DNA of 44,390 nucleotides from CAZSWR01 sp964610885 (GTDB lineage Bacteria > Bacteroidota > Ignavibacteria > Kapaibacteriales > UBA2268). Position 1 is the stretch's first letter, and each line of letters starts with the position of its first letter. Positions 30,101 to 34,614 of the stretch are shown piece by piece. The translations under genes and the position numbers were made by a program. Under the pieces are notes generated by a model. That model was given only the letters and a program-made list of their open reading frames with translations, searched no databases and was not told the DNA's origin. The stretch lies in the NCBI GenBank assembly GCA_964610885.1, contig CAZSWR010000017.1, positions 1 through 44,390 on the forward strand, in the 5' to 3' direction.

Positions 30101-30112
30101 ATCGAAAAGCAT
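18101..30112 (-). CDS. Giant multi-module surface protein (4003 residues)
   Basis: A single uninterrupted frame encoding a 4003-residue exported protein, probably an adhesin or coat/fibre component. The signal peptide (AFVLSCVVAFVVWQMNVAAQ) follows a basic N-terminal extension. The rest is a chain of large modules. Each has a parallel beta-strand ladder with NNLTLNKTD-type turns, a sandwich with FPVG or EVG near its start and a KYW or RYW near its end, and then the signature [YF]-S-x3-G-[ND]-[WY]...P..W at about residues 672, 1406, 1897, 2519, 3208 and 3680. The signature is followed by IGDGxxVTL-like and NIQTTT-like strands. A GEVED-type domain sits near 2118-2207 (YFKAWIDYDRNCGF ... GEYEDYTVEI). 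The chain ends HLIINSGVIDIGQ with no T9SS, LPXTG or dockerin element, so how it is attached is unclear. It starts 19 nt after the fibre gene without a clear ribosome-binding site, suggesting translational coupling. Confidence 0.85.
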   Translation of the reverse strand: MLFDRVHIARHASAKLKRFAFVLSCVVAFVVWQMNVAAQELVNLKNGVVVSFRPNSTVQINGSININSGATLNQNGQLTITGNIVNNGSMPLNSGTFTFSGSADALVSGTAANNYFGSIIVSKNGATAEVRINSSNFDAPNDFLTLTQGVFRISGSFVFSRVFFSTANYTINPNSGLWVDNPQVTVLGANGTITLEGLLRLTNGTINVGTAAGNDLIYTSTAAQAPRIEISNGNLNVAGRLSRSANAADSVQYSQSGGKATVGTSGSPSVDRGVFDISQTTSTFNWTGGDIELNSGTGYTNGDFHVLAGSGTVSGNGSLRINATLPAQIVYINTNKTIPSLVELAANSPQVVLTGNDLSVSNEINLAGAGADRFLQNTQDITLYGNWTNNFSSTAGFNGSSRTVTFAGGSAQYVRGGQETYFNNVTLNKTDNAPSDTTHHVYMDTAMRINGELRIVSNTLLDLQFDTLTIGPAGNCYSSPIGFDQAFTNKKFVLNSMSGFAGGKIRKMMTPDVTPPIPEVNFLFPAGSYVWDAMNIPYPSYTPAVIKIYKDSADYGPNASVSLKLVPREHPQVETPGVSFKKYWVVKTEDIVFKPIRTSDFMAYFDPLSIQGSIVDYYVWAYRPSYPDPDGFWQMNPGRDNNYVRFGENFFYSTQLDSLSGDFVGGEQSIGRATYYSIKNGDYNDPNTWSKLGFEYTGNPSNTAPNKRSDRVMIRDTVTISAPIAKANIVWVDKGVVNTVTKTGRLRILGSNIIQGDTMRVGSNVAAENAGILDIGHPNGIILASTKLDSGAVQTNVRDFSQNGIYRFIDSTAALQTTGDAVPSPVRSIAIEGGSISDTVALSKTLIISDSLVINQGALDIGLNNTIDGALAGRTMTMRGGEMIIRNSFPLNYTPPVFTIGRITFEVPANPTIPSTMLQPQVGQYYDLKISGNVSGSVAFQSQGEIRISNNFDLSRLNFVGAPNRRFNTNGSTVVFNGNNQDIPCRPQSPSDTVVNLSYYNLRVENSGTKRLRSSDASTFIVLNDLTITNGAALALNSQNLEVQHSWLNATAGSTFVPGTNSVIFRSIINDPLAPVTVTVRDTAQNPFHHVVITGIGYTNPSDNWKVRGNFTIESGSKYVMGSTTPTIMSLEGNWTNLGGTFTAGKSTVRFDGSATQFLSKVSGNALFYNLVVNNPNSVNANSVGTLVGDNGVYIDSLGSITLQNGNLITRSRYLSVHPSATLIRTGATAGHIDGAMRRYIGTGTVPTVFEVGYGKSYTPYTISFNADGGKAGYINIIADTITPPPTATSPVSWNNSTPTQILPSGSGMSLPKHVARQWSFSVPSSSSFAIGAGRTYNAITQFIKTNDLRNGANYSVFESRLLTPTGLWVSPIYTFRPNIGFRADTAIEYRKLDSIGTIIIGDPANISFFSIANGNWSVPSNWSTQGYGGTPSLIAPADAATGDSAHVYVGDSKTITLDGAYSCRTSGFVQIDTSGKLLTGTNIISGTGAFRIAKDGALALGSANGTNATGNIQTTTVDLNYGNHGRSHLIFNGALTPQAMGTRVPATIASLTIDKAAQANVVNLNQAVAVSDSLHIVVGNFTAGANLTINGNLRRESGSLFTPGAFTLTFSGVQEDTITNLGALPLVVNNLTLNKTDGTGNVLLWDNTVLQIGGTLDFTATATNKSTINARTRTGAYVISTSGTVNNASNTRGWVNGELRKNVAINQSTTIWEVGDFVRYSPFQLAFNSNGGTAGYVGLKVEDGRHPYLLVEEFHSIYPFRLIGPKYWRMTRPQGSTFAQGGRTFSPRAYFVVPGDEGAVDYWGCIEMSYLRKWTGGIDWQPMYAANGASNDGATFCTDTRDLSKSPRFTYTGALAGGLAYCNAATVNTLFGSSEMIGNDLLLGDFICGQQDSLKQFYSFYSVRDGNWSDPTTWSTVGYGSTVNYADSTYRLFNGNTVIRGTPRRQYDNAYIGDGHKVTLDCNVGTNWTVSDDAVNALTGPSTYVEAGGTLDLGYYNYHGNAFVVEKFGTLIIGSADGILPGNKSTTGNVSMLFVDAAYNDSCNVIYSAAGNTHNTGYRYTLPTTPDNRTNYITRVQATTSPGGVSIFDNQTDDRLRRSNTGINHYLENKVTLVAGSTYNLTVTANNNGVNRYFKAWIDYDRNCGFTNAAPERLFSNRQVGQSYTGTFTVPAGTTVGSTRLRVSVSTNDCDQSSNSNGEYEDYTVEIINNNNVITQATGTGLPNTVMSFGVNSMRNNGSIINLGKAINVIDSVYLKSGELRVGANAINLYGDFVHDSINAFNAGTGTVNLLGNQRDTIRGSAPVAFNNLTVNKSSADTVIVFKNQKVTVNGTFNYSTNNNVHISDGDSLVLGASSTLTGTFGKTRMFVSSGGANGAYVSRLFTNAAGAKSFTFPVGVDTIYNPAFISMTGTYAATPSIGLRLHSGLHPNRISDNILKKYWSVDYAGISSVTASSLQFTYHTDDINGNYNKYVPACYITGTGWEINLGTTPIAKPSPITLTNSNILAGDFTAGESPTFFKGRIFWSRATGNWNLPSNWSNDPVLRHAGPPSSYYPSQLFLNDTVYIDGHTITYNLDSARVDTINLGSTNPAVGVGTLTMGPSPLIKWLKTSAISISENSILNGSNTPGRYDTLYLPGNLSNTSTGGVNTYAAANAFTTIAFVDSLNSQIVGEGAWGDIGKIILAKNRLLSDSLINNSLSFSAATTTSNSGFQIVPQTGVFVHNVNATVNVSRANTLQMGKHSGFTSNVGLILSGSDIITDFNSVIELKGGNFTIGDAPGEGLYYNTGSYIKANNGYLDIAGSLSRYQTASTVNFSMDTNGTTRVLRLGSTDSTKIGFDLGNVGSSFDMPGGRIIIAKGVLGAIADFYVSATNGSGMTGGIIQAGDSTIAANNPIKLKGTMPVYMLHSANAVGSPASTTFNEMEFTVRNNYYVDANHSVSFLGNSLALGGDLINYGTFNSTNGRLTLNGNANTQTIFNQTGSGLTLFNFTVQKTNGGLVALGTGNSNLVVRNIFEFGIGNTALFNSRTNNKYLEISPSGGSSAALLQNGGGHIDGRLYRYVDVGASSVFFPVGGSTAVSSYRPVLFESVGSGGSAGLVGAIHYDFNHPEFPGDSLVRNDNSIQKYWNVNTGTGFDLGGRTYNLTTYYILPSDTIGRNPTLSFLEHFRRTPGYDTVGNWFTTTTTVKTDSTIKSITHRFFGDFIIGEPSGVTFYSYQSGNWMDYDTWSLSGYNIYDPPTRAPGFLPSATDKVYIGNGKRVTVPTGVPFIEVRAITVEKPAGMEAGELYVDGELNLIRGIAFELKDSCIMGMQRFDGLSLEGTPSGVIQTTTRKYGVSKYVYYNTKSQAIGLGLPDSVASIIVDNTGLNTFTVTFNKTAAAVKIRDSIQVLHGRLASGDRSLILYGNFSLWNNTAFEPGAAGIFTMSGTKDSRLYLGNAAGLAFNVLQMNKENGAVVEGLRLNGALNNQIYINKSLNFLRDDNYFVLGDSLDMIVYDTRTDSAIINYGNSRFVRTSKTSGMLYRNVLSSGSYVFPVGSLEGGTNRLARAVFAGGGAGTNGLLAVRTSEGSHAAPYDGTHIGISSTPGISYLRRYWAVDTSTAKINGGWTFHFPADEVVGADFGRVGRWRPFKEKLGGFWMTYPVGGGWSINMGGLSFSTPSDLAYANFYGDWIIGSDQAFRRIFFSRQSGNWDDPNTWTYAPHPHASLQPIFGPGIWPDNTQDSVIIGGGNDDLGNHVVSLDLSPNVSGVSLGTDVTNTGTLFTGNYTLFGNVFNIGDHSTLGIGSSDGIALSGESTGNIQTTTRGFNPNAIYYYNGTTDQKYGSGLPANLYTLVVNNTGAAGSNAVRADKNVTVDNNLIVLSGVLSLGTNTANGSASNTGKFTLADGAYIRVGGANAAIDVVNLFTGYSLGEDSWFEYVGDNQDISNVPLLMYDASSSVGEGYGNLLLNGFGSRFVTKKILARGNMHNEIGSTLAIPEGLDALTVYKNVYNKHLIINSGVIDIGQ

Positions 30113-30131
30113 ACTTATTTTCAGTTTCCAA

Positions 30132-31184
30132 TTAACTTATTTTGTGAATCGAAATATAGGTCTTTGCCGTGCCGCTGAGCAAATTCAATGCGGCAGACGA
30201 GGACTGGAACACCCTTAGTTGGAGAGTTTGGCCCGCCTGAAGGAAGACGACATCCGAAACGGTTGGCGCATTGTTAAAAAGTGAATTAGAGTTTATCGCC
30301 AAATTGGTCCCTTGGGATTGGAGGGTACCATTGATGAATATCCCAACGGAGACGTATTGGCTCGGTACGTTTTCGGAGAAGCCCGTCAAATCGAATTCCA
30401 CACGGCCATTCACCTGGTAGTAGCCATCCTGCAAGGCGGTGAATTGAGAAGCTGCGAACTCGCTGTGTTCGTCGAATGCTTCGGCATCGAACGCAACTTG
30501 TGTCCAAACGCTTGGCGGAATGGACTGCGGCGCGGCGCTTAGGTATGCCCTTGCACGGCTCTGGTGGTTGATGTCCACGATACCATCCGAACCTGCCGTT
30601 TGATGGATACGAAGCATTTTGTTGCCGTCGGAGTAATTCGAAGTGGCTGATAAATTCTCGAAATTGCTAATCTCGAAGTTACCGTTGTCGGTTACGTTAT
30701 TGATGCCGATTGTGGTTTTGCCAGTGCTCGAGAAGAATCCTTGAGACGAATTACCCGATGTTGCATCGATGAGCAACTGGGGAGTGGTATTGTCGTTGTC
30801 GTCGAGCAGGTGGAACCGCGCGGATGGGGCGCCAGTGCCAATACCAATACTCTGCATAGCCACGATATCCATTTCGCCCAGGATATTCCTCGCGGACAAA
30901 TCTCCAGAAATTTCAGCGGTGCCGATAACTTTGAGCAAACTGTCTGCATTAAACCAAAGGAAGGTTTCGGACGAAGTCATTTGATTGGGAGCACTCCAGA
31001 ATGCAACCCTGTTCGTATCGCCCGAACCCGTTGGCAGGCCGGTTAAACCAATAGTTATCGAACCCGGGCCGTTAGTTATGCTAACGTTTGCCCCAGCAAC
31101 GAGAGAAGCGGCAACGGGTGCAGCGCCATCGGAGCCAATTAGCAGTTGGCCGTTTGCCAATGCTGATGATTCGACGATTGCGCC
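30132..31184 (-). CDS. Repeat fibre protein, C-terminal part with C1q/TNF-like head (continues across the gap)
   Basis: This is the C-terminal portion of the protein whose N-terminal portion lies at 31285-33322; the assembly gap breaks the frame. It begins inside a repeat (ANGQLLIGSDGAAPVAAS) and leaves the repeats at TGLPTGSGDTNRVAFWSAP. A T4-fibre-like stalk follows (ARNILGEMDIVAMQSIGIG ... SARFHLLDDND), then a roughly 140-residue domain with SVWTQVAFDAEAFDEHS, QDGYYQVNGRVEF, QYVSVGIFINGT and LQLRVFQSS, ending TYISIHKIS. The order of strands fits the C1q/TNF-like jelly roll, which normally forms a trimeric binding head. Joining the two halves at the shared 55-bp sequence restores one frame of at least 1011 residues. 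It is followed after 19 nt by the giant gene. Confidence 0.8.
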   Translation of the reverse strand, partial: GAIVESSALANGQLLIGSDGAAPVAASLVAGANVSITNGPGSITIGLTGLPTGSGDTNRVAFWSAPNQMTSSETFLWFNADSLLKVIGTAEISGDLSARNILGEMDIVAMQSIGIGTGAPSARFHLLDDNDNTTPQLLIDATSGNSSQGFFSSTGKTTIGINNVTDNGNFEISNFENLSATSNYSDGNKMLRIHQTAGSDGIVDINHQSRARAYLSAAPQSIPPSVWTQVAFDAEAFDEHSEFAASQFTALQDGYYQVNGRVEFDLTGFSENVPSQYVSVGIFINGTLQSQGTNLAINSNSLFNNAPTVSDVVFLQAGQTLQLRVFQSSSAALNLLSGTAKTYISIHKIS

Positions 31185-31284
31185 NNNNNNNNNNNNNNNN
31201 NNNNNNNNNNNNNNNNNNNNNNNNNNNNNNNNNNNNNNNNNNNNNNNNNNNNNNNNNNNNNNNNNNNNNNNNNNNNNNNNNNNN
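31185..31284. other. Assembly gap of exactly 100 N between identical 55-bp ends
   Basis: The 55 bases before the gap (31130-31184) and after it (31285-31339) are identical, so the two contigs end in the same 55-mer within the 456-bp repeat array. One hundred N is a common default for a gap of unknown size. The real length may be minus 55 (simple overlap) or one or more missing 456-bp repeats. Confidence 0.95.
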
Positions 31285-32652
31285 CGGAGCCAATTAGCAG
31301 TTGGCCGTTTGCCAATGCTGATGATTCGACGATTGCGCCGCCTGTGGAAACCATGATGCGGTTGTTTGCGAGCGCGGTCGAGGAGTTTGTGCCGCCATTG
31401 GCCACGGGTAGGACGCCCGAGACCTCGGAAGCGAGATTGATCGTCGAAGCAGAGAGCAAATTGCCGGAGGCGTCATTTTTAACGATGCCGACTGTATTGA
31501 ATTTTGTAATTGCGATATTTCCGGTTCCGGTGAAGTTGAGTCCGAAAGTGCCGAGGCCGATTGTGGTGGCGCCGTCGAGAGGCCCGCCCAGCGTGATAGC
31601 ATCGCCCGTCCGAGTGAGGCCGTTGGAAAACGTAAGCGGAGACTCGAAGCCGGTTGCGTTAATCGTGATGCTTCCCGGGCCGGGAGTAATTGCAATATTC
31701 GTACCGGCTGTAAGAGTTGCTGCCGTGGGTGCAGCGCCATCGGAGCCAATTAGCAGTTGGCCGTTTGCCAATGCTGCCGATTCGGCGATTGCGCCGCCGG
31801 AGGAAACCATGATGCGGTTGTTTGCGAGCGCGGTCGAGGAGTTCGTGCCGCCATTGGCCACGGGTAGGACGCCCGAGACCTCGGAAGCGAGATTAATAGT
31901 CGAAGCAGAGAGCAAATTGCCGGAGGCGTCATTTTTAACGATGCCGGCTGTATTGAATTTTGTAATTGCGATATTTCCGGTTCCGGTGAAGTTGAGTCCG
32001 AAGGTGCCGAGGCCGATTGTGGTAGCGCCGTCGAGCGGGCCGCCCAATGCAATTGCATTCCCTGTACGAGTGAGGCCGTTGGAAAACGTAAGTGGAGACT
32101 CGAAGCCGGTTGCGTTAATCGTGATGCTTCCCGGGCCGGGGGCAATCGAAATATTCGTGCCGGCCAAAAGAGAAGCGGCAACCGGAGCAGCGCCATCGGA
32201 ACCAATAAGCAGTTGGCCGTTTGCCAGCGCTGATGCTTCGACGATCGCGCCACCGGAGGAAACCATAAGGCGGTTGTTTGCGAGCGCGGTCGAGGAGTTT
32301 GTGCCGCCATTGGCCACGGGTAGGACGCCCGAGACCTCGGAAGCGAGATTAATCGTCGAAGACGAAAGCAAATTGCCGGAGGCGTCATTTTTGACGATGC
32401 CGGCTGTATTGAATTTTGAAATTGCGATATTTCCAGTTCCGGTGAAGTTGAGTCCGAAGGTGCCGAGGCCGATTGTGGTGGCGCCGTCGAGCGGCCCGCC
32501 CAGCGCGATCGCATTACCCGTCCGAGTTAATCCATTGGAAAACGTAAGTGGAGACTCGAAGCCGATTGCGTTAATTGTGATGCTTCCCGGGCCGGGAGTA
32601 ATCGAGATATTCGTACCGGCCGTAAGCCCAGCGGCAACCGGCGCAGCGCCGA
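31285..32652 (-). repeat. Tandem array of three full 456-bp repeats in the fibre gene
   Basis: The same sequence recurs at 31285, 31741, 32197 and 32653, a period of exactly 456 bp (152 codons). Three full copies are present, plus about 140 bp of a fourth beyond 32653 and another partial copy on the far side of the gap. Copies differ at only scattered positions by eye. Each encodes the block from SALANGQLLIGS through GLNFTGTGNIAI to NGGTNSSTALANNR. The true copy number is unknown because of the gap. Confidence 0.93.
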
Positions 32653-33322
32653 TGGAGCCGATTAGCAGTTGGCCGTTTGCCAGCGCTGATGATTCGACGA
32701 TTGCGCCACCGGAGGAAACCATGATGCGGTTGTTTGCGAGCGCAGTCGAGGAGTTCGTGCCGCCATTGGCCACGGGAAGGACGCCCGAGACCTCGGCGGT
32801 AGCCAAATCAACTGCATTCGTTGCAGAGCCGCTTCCTTTGAAGACTGACGACTCGACGATGCCGGATCCCGAAAGCAGAATCGATGCGCCAGTGCCGACG
32901 GTCATTGTGGCGGCCGTGTTGGCCCCAGTCGTGATTGAGGAGAAAGGAATTCCCGATTGCGAAGAAAGAATCGGCACCCAAACCGGAGCGGCCGAGGTGC
33001 CTGCATTGTATTCGAAGCGATTATTTGTCGTATTGAAAATCAGAAGCCCCTTGGCAGGATTGGGGATTCCGGCTCGCTCGCCGTCGGTCATCCGAGGGGC
33101 AAGGAAGCCCATGTTGTTGGCAGAGAGTTCGAGAATCGCGGATTGGTCGGGTGTGGCAATGCCGACGCCCATGTTTTGTACCTGCGAGTAGGCACTTGGC
33201 GCCGAGCATACGAAAAGAAGAACCGCCAAAATCGAAACAGCTAAAACAGCTGAGTTAACCTTACCGAACCAGAGCATTTGAGTTTCACTGCCAGCACTTG
33301 CAAGTGTCCAATTTTTATCCAT
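31285..33322 (-). CDS. Repeat fibre protein, N-terminal part (signal peptide and 152-aa repeats)
   Basis: The N-terminal portion of an exported fibre protein. I start at the ATG at 33322 (MDKNWTLASAGSE), which has GGGAGA about ten bases ahead; a longer frame opening at 33400 adds a stretch that overlaps the promoter and lacks a ribosome-binding site. The hydrophobic segment AVLAVSILAVLLFVCSAPSA then acts as a signal peptide. Residues about 55-130 (GVGIATPDQSAILELSANN, KGLLIFNTTNNRFEYNAGTS) resemble the stalk start found in tail-fibre-like and adhesin-like proteins. After that come at least three 152-residue repeats with NGQLLIGS, TAGTNISITPGPGSITI and EVSGVLPVANGGTNSSTAL. Such beta-repeat proteins usually trimerise. 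It is the first gene of the cluster and has its own promoter-like element. The 3' end continues after the gap at 30132-31184. Confidence 0.8.
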
Positions 33323-33402
33323 ATTGATGGGTCTCCCGATCTCTTTTTTTTCTAATCTTTTCACATCGAAAAGAACTAAGTAACACACACTAAAACACAA
33401 TA

Positions 33403-33448
33403 CAAATATATTATAATATTATTGTAAGAACAATCAGTATATATACTG
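33403..33448 (-). promoter_or_regulatory. Bacteroidota-type promoter with upstream 14-bp palindrome, before the fibre gene
   Basis: On the minus strand TATATTTG (33403-33410) fits the TAnnTTTG -7 box, and TTG at 33431-33433 lies 20 bases upstream as a -33 element. This spacing is typical of Bacteroidota. Directly upstream is a perfect palindrome CAGTATATATACTG (33435-33448), a candidate operator. The element is 81 nt from the chosen start codon, leaving room for a leader. Confidence 0.5.
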
Positions 33449-33783
33449 AAAATTACGTACCAAAAATCTGATTCAATGCGTTTGAAGCGAAATAAAACAT
33501 GGTACTTGTAACGTTGAGGCAGTTGAATAATTGTATTATCAGGAGTGAGTTGAAAAAGTACAAGATTGGCAACAACGGGCTTCAGCCCACTGCTTGCAGT
33601 GCGGTAAGTCATTGAAATATCGGCAACTCCCCAACCTTTTTTTTCAAAGGGACGAAAGAGAGGATTCACGTAAAACACAGACAATATTGAGATAGAAATA
33701 AAAACGAACCCACGGGTTAACCCGTGGGTTGGCATAGAGATACTATTTCTGGCAGGCTACTAAAGGTCCCTTTTGTGCTGCTT
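33449..33783. other. Gene-free gap with tandem hairpins (REP-like)
   Basis: No real gene is seen. The stretch has two adjacent hairpins, GGGCT-TC-AGCCC (33577-33588) and CACTG-CTTG-CAGTG (33588-33601), and a perfect 24-bp palindrome at 33707-33730 with core CACGGGTTAACCCGTG. Such compact palindromes resemble dispersed REP-type elements mobilised by RAYT transposases; no transposase gene is in this window. Confidence 0.5.
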
Positions 33784-34602
33784 TTAAATGCCACCGCCGG
33801 ACGGGGCGCCGCCGCCGCCTTGCATGCCGCCGCCACCATGGTTGCCGCCACGGCGTTCGCGATCTGTTTCTTCGCGCAGTTTGTACGTGAAGCCAATATT
33901 AATGCCTCTTTGGTTGTGGTGGTAGTTGCTGACGAGTTTGTAGTTTTCGCCGAAGGATTCGCCGCCCCACTTGATGTTATTAAATATATCGCTTATGCGC
34001 AGGCTCATCGAGAAGCTGCGCGTGAACTGGTGGCGAAGCCCGAGATCGACCATGAAAAAGTCGTCGCGCTTGCCTTGGGGCGTAACAGAACCGGGCATGT
34101 AGTTGGCCATTATCTGGGCAGACAGCATTTGATTGTCCAATCCGAAGGCGGAAAATGCAAAATTGAACATACCCATATACCGAGCCGACCAAGAGTAAGT
34201 ATCGTTGGTGGTCTGCGAAACCGGGTTTTCCATGGTTTGCCGATAGTACGAAACATCGATAGAGTTCATCCACCACATAGCGGGGTTCGCCTGGATACTC
34301 ATCTCGCCGCCATAATTCTCGCCTTTGGAAACGTTTACGAATTTGTAATACCTTGTGGTGCCGACCATACTATTGATCGGAGAGATGACATCTATTTCGT
34401 TCCTGTAGAAAAACGAGGGAGTAACGGTCAGGTACCCAAGGTTGATCATTAGGCCCACTTCGTAGGAGTTGGCAAATTCAGGAGTAAGGTTTGGATTGCC
34501 GACGTAAACCCTCGTGGAATCAGAATAATCTGTTCGCGGATTCAGGTACCATTTGTATGGGCGGTCCACTCGGCGGCTGTAGTTCAGTTGCAATTGGAGC
34601 AA
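33784..34602 (-). CDS. TonB-dependent-receptor-type barrel, C-terminal fragment after an in-frame TGA
   Basis: This 272-residue open stretch is the direct in-frame continuation of the gene at 34615-36294; only the TGA codon at 34615-34617 and four codons (SFTD) separate them. It has the features of the last third of an outer-membrane barrel of the OMP_b-brl_3 family: QLNYSRRVDRPYKWYLNPRT, GNPNLTPEFANSYEVGL, then SMSLRISDIFNN and INIGFTYKL strands. It ends in a glycine-rich tail (GGNHGGGGMQGGGGAPSGGG), seen in other members. A TTG at 34602 could serve as a start but has no signal peptide or ribosome-binding site, so independent expression as a membrane barrel is unlikely. It is either the second part of a broken gene or reached by readthrough. 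Confidence 0.75.
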   Translation of the reverse strand: MLQLQLNYSRRVDRPYKWYLNPRTDYSDSTRVYVGNPNLTPEFANSYEVGLMINLGYLTVTPSFFYRNEIDVISPINSMVGTTRYYKFVNVSKGENYGGEMSIQANPAMWWMNSIDVSYYRQTMENPVSQTTNDTYSWSARYMGMFNFAFSAFGLDNQMLSAQIMANYMPGSVTPQGKRDDFFMVDLGLRHQFTRSFSMSLRISDIFNNIKWGGESFGENYKLVSNYHHNQRGINIGFTYKLREETDRERRGGNHGGGGMQGGGGAPSGGGI

Positions 34603-34614
34603 ATCGGTGAAGCT

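Noticed and set aside
31285..32652. Repeat array considered as CRISPR
   Set aside because: The units are 456 bp, contiguous without spacers, in frame and translated. No cas gene is present.
31344..33191. Long plus-strand frame of about 615 codons opposite the fibre gene
   Set aside because: It is open only because the 456-bp repeats leave the antisense frame without stops; the Pro/Val-rich product has no start signal and repeats with the same period. Shadow of the fibre gene.
30132..33322. Fibre gene as part of a prophage tail
   Set aside because: The repeats and stalk resemble tail fibres, but the protein has a signal peptide and the neighbours are surface proteins; no capsid, portal, terminase or integrase gene is in the window.
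33376..33735. Minus-strand frame reading MPTHGLTRGF...
   Set aside because: It is made from the palindrome at 33707-33730 and the REP-like hairpins, overlaps the fibre promoter, and has no ribosome-binding site or domain. Treated as repeat sequence, not a gene.
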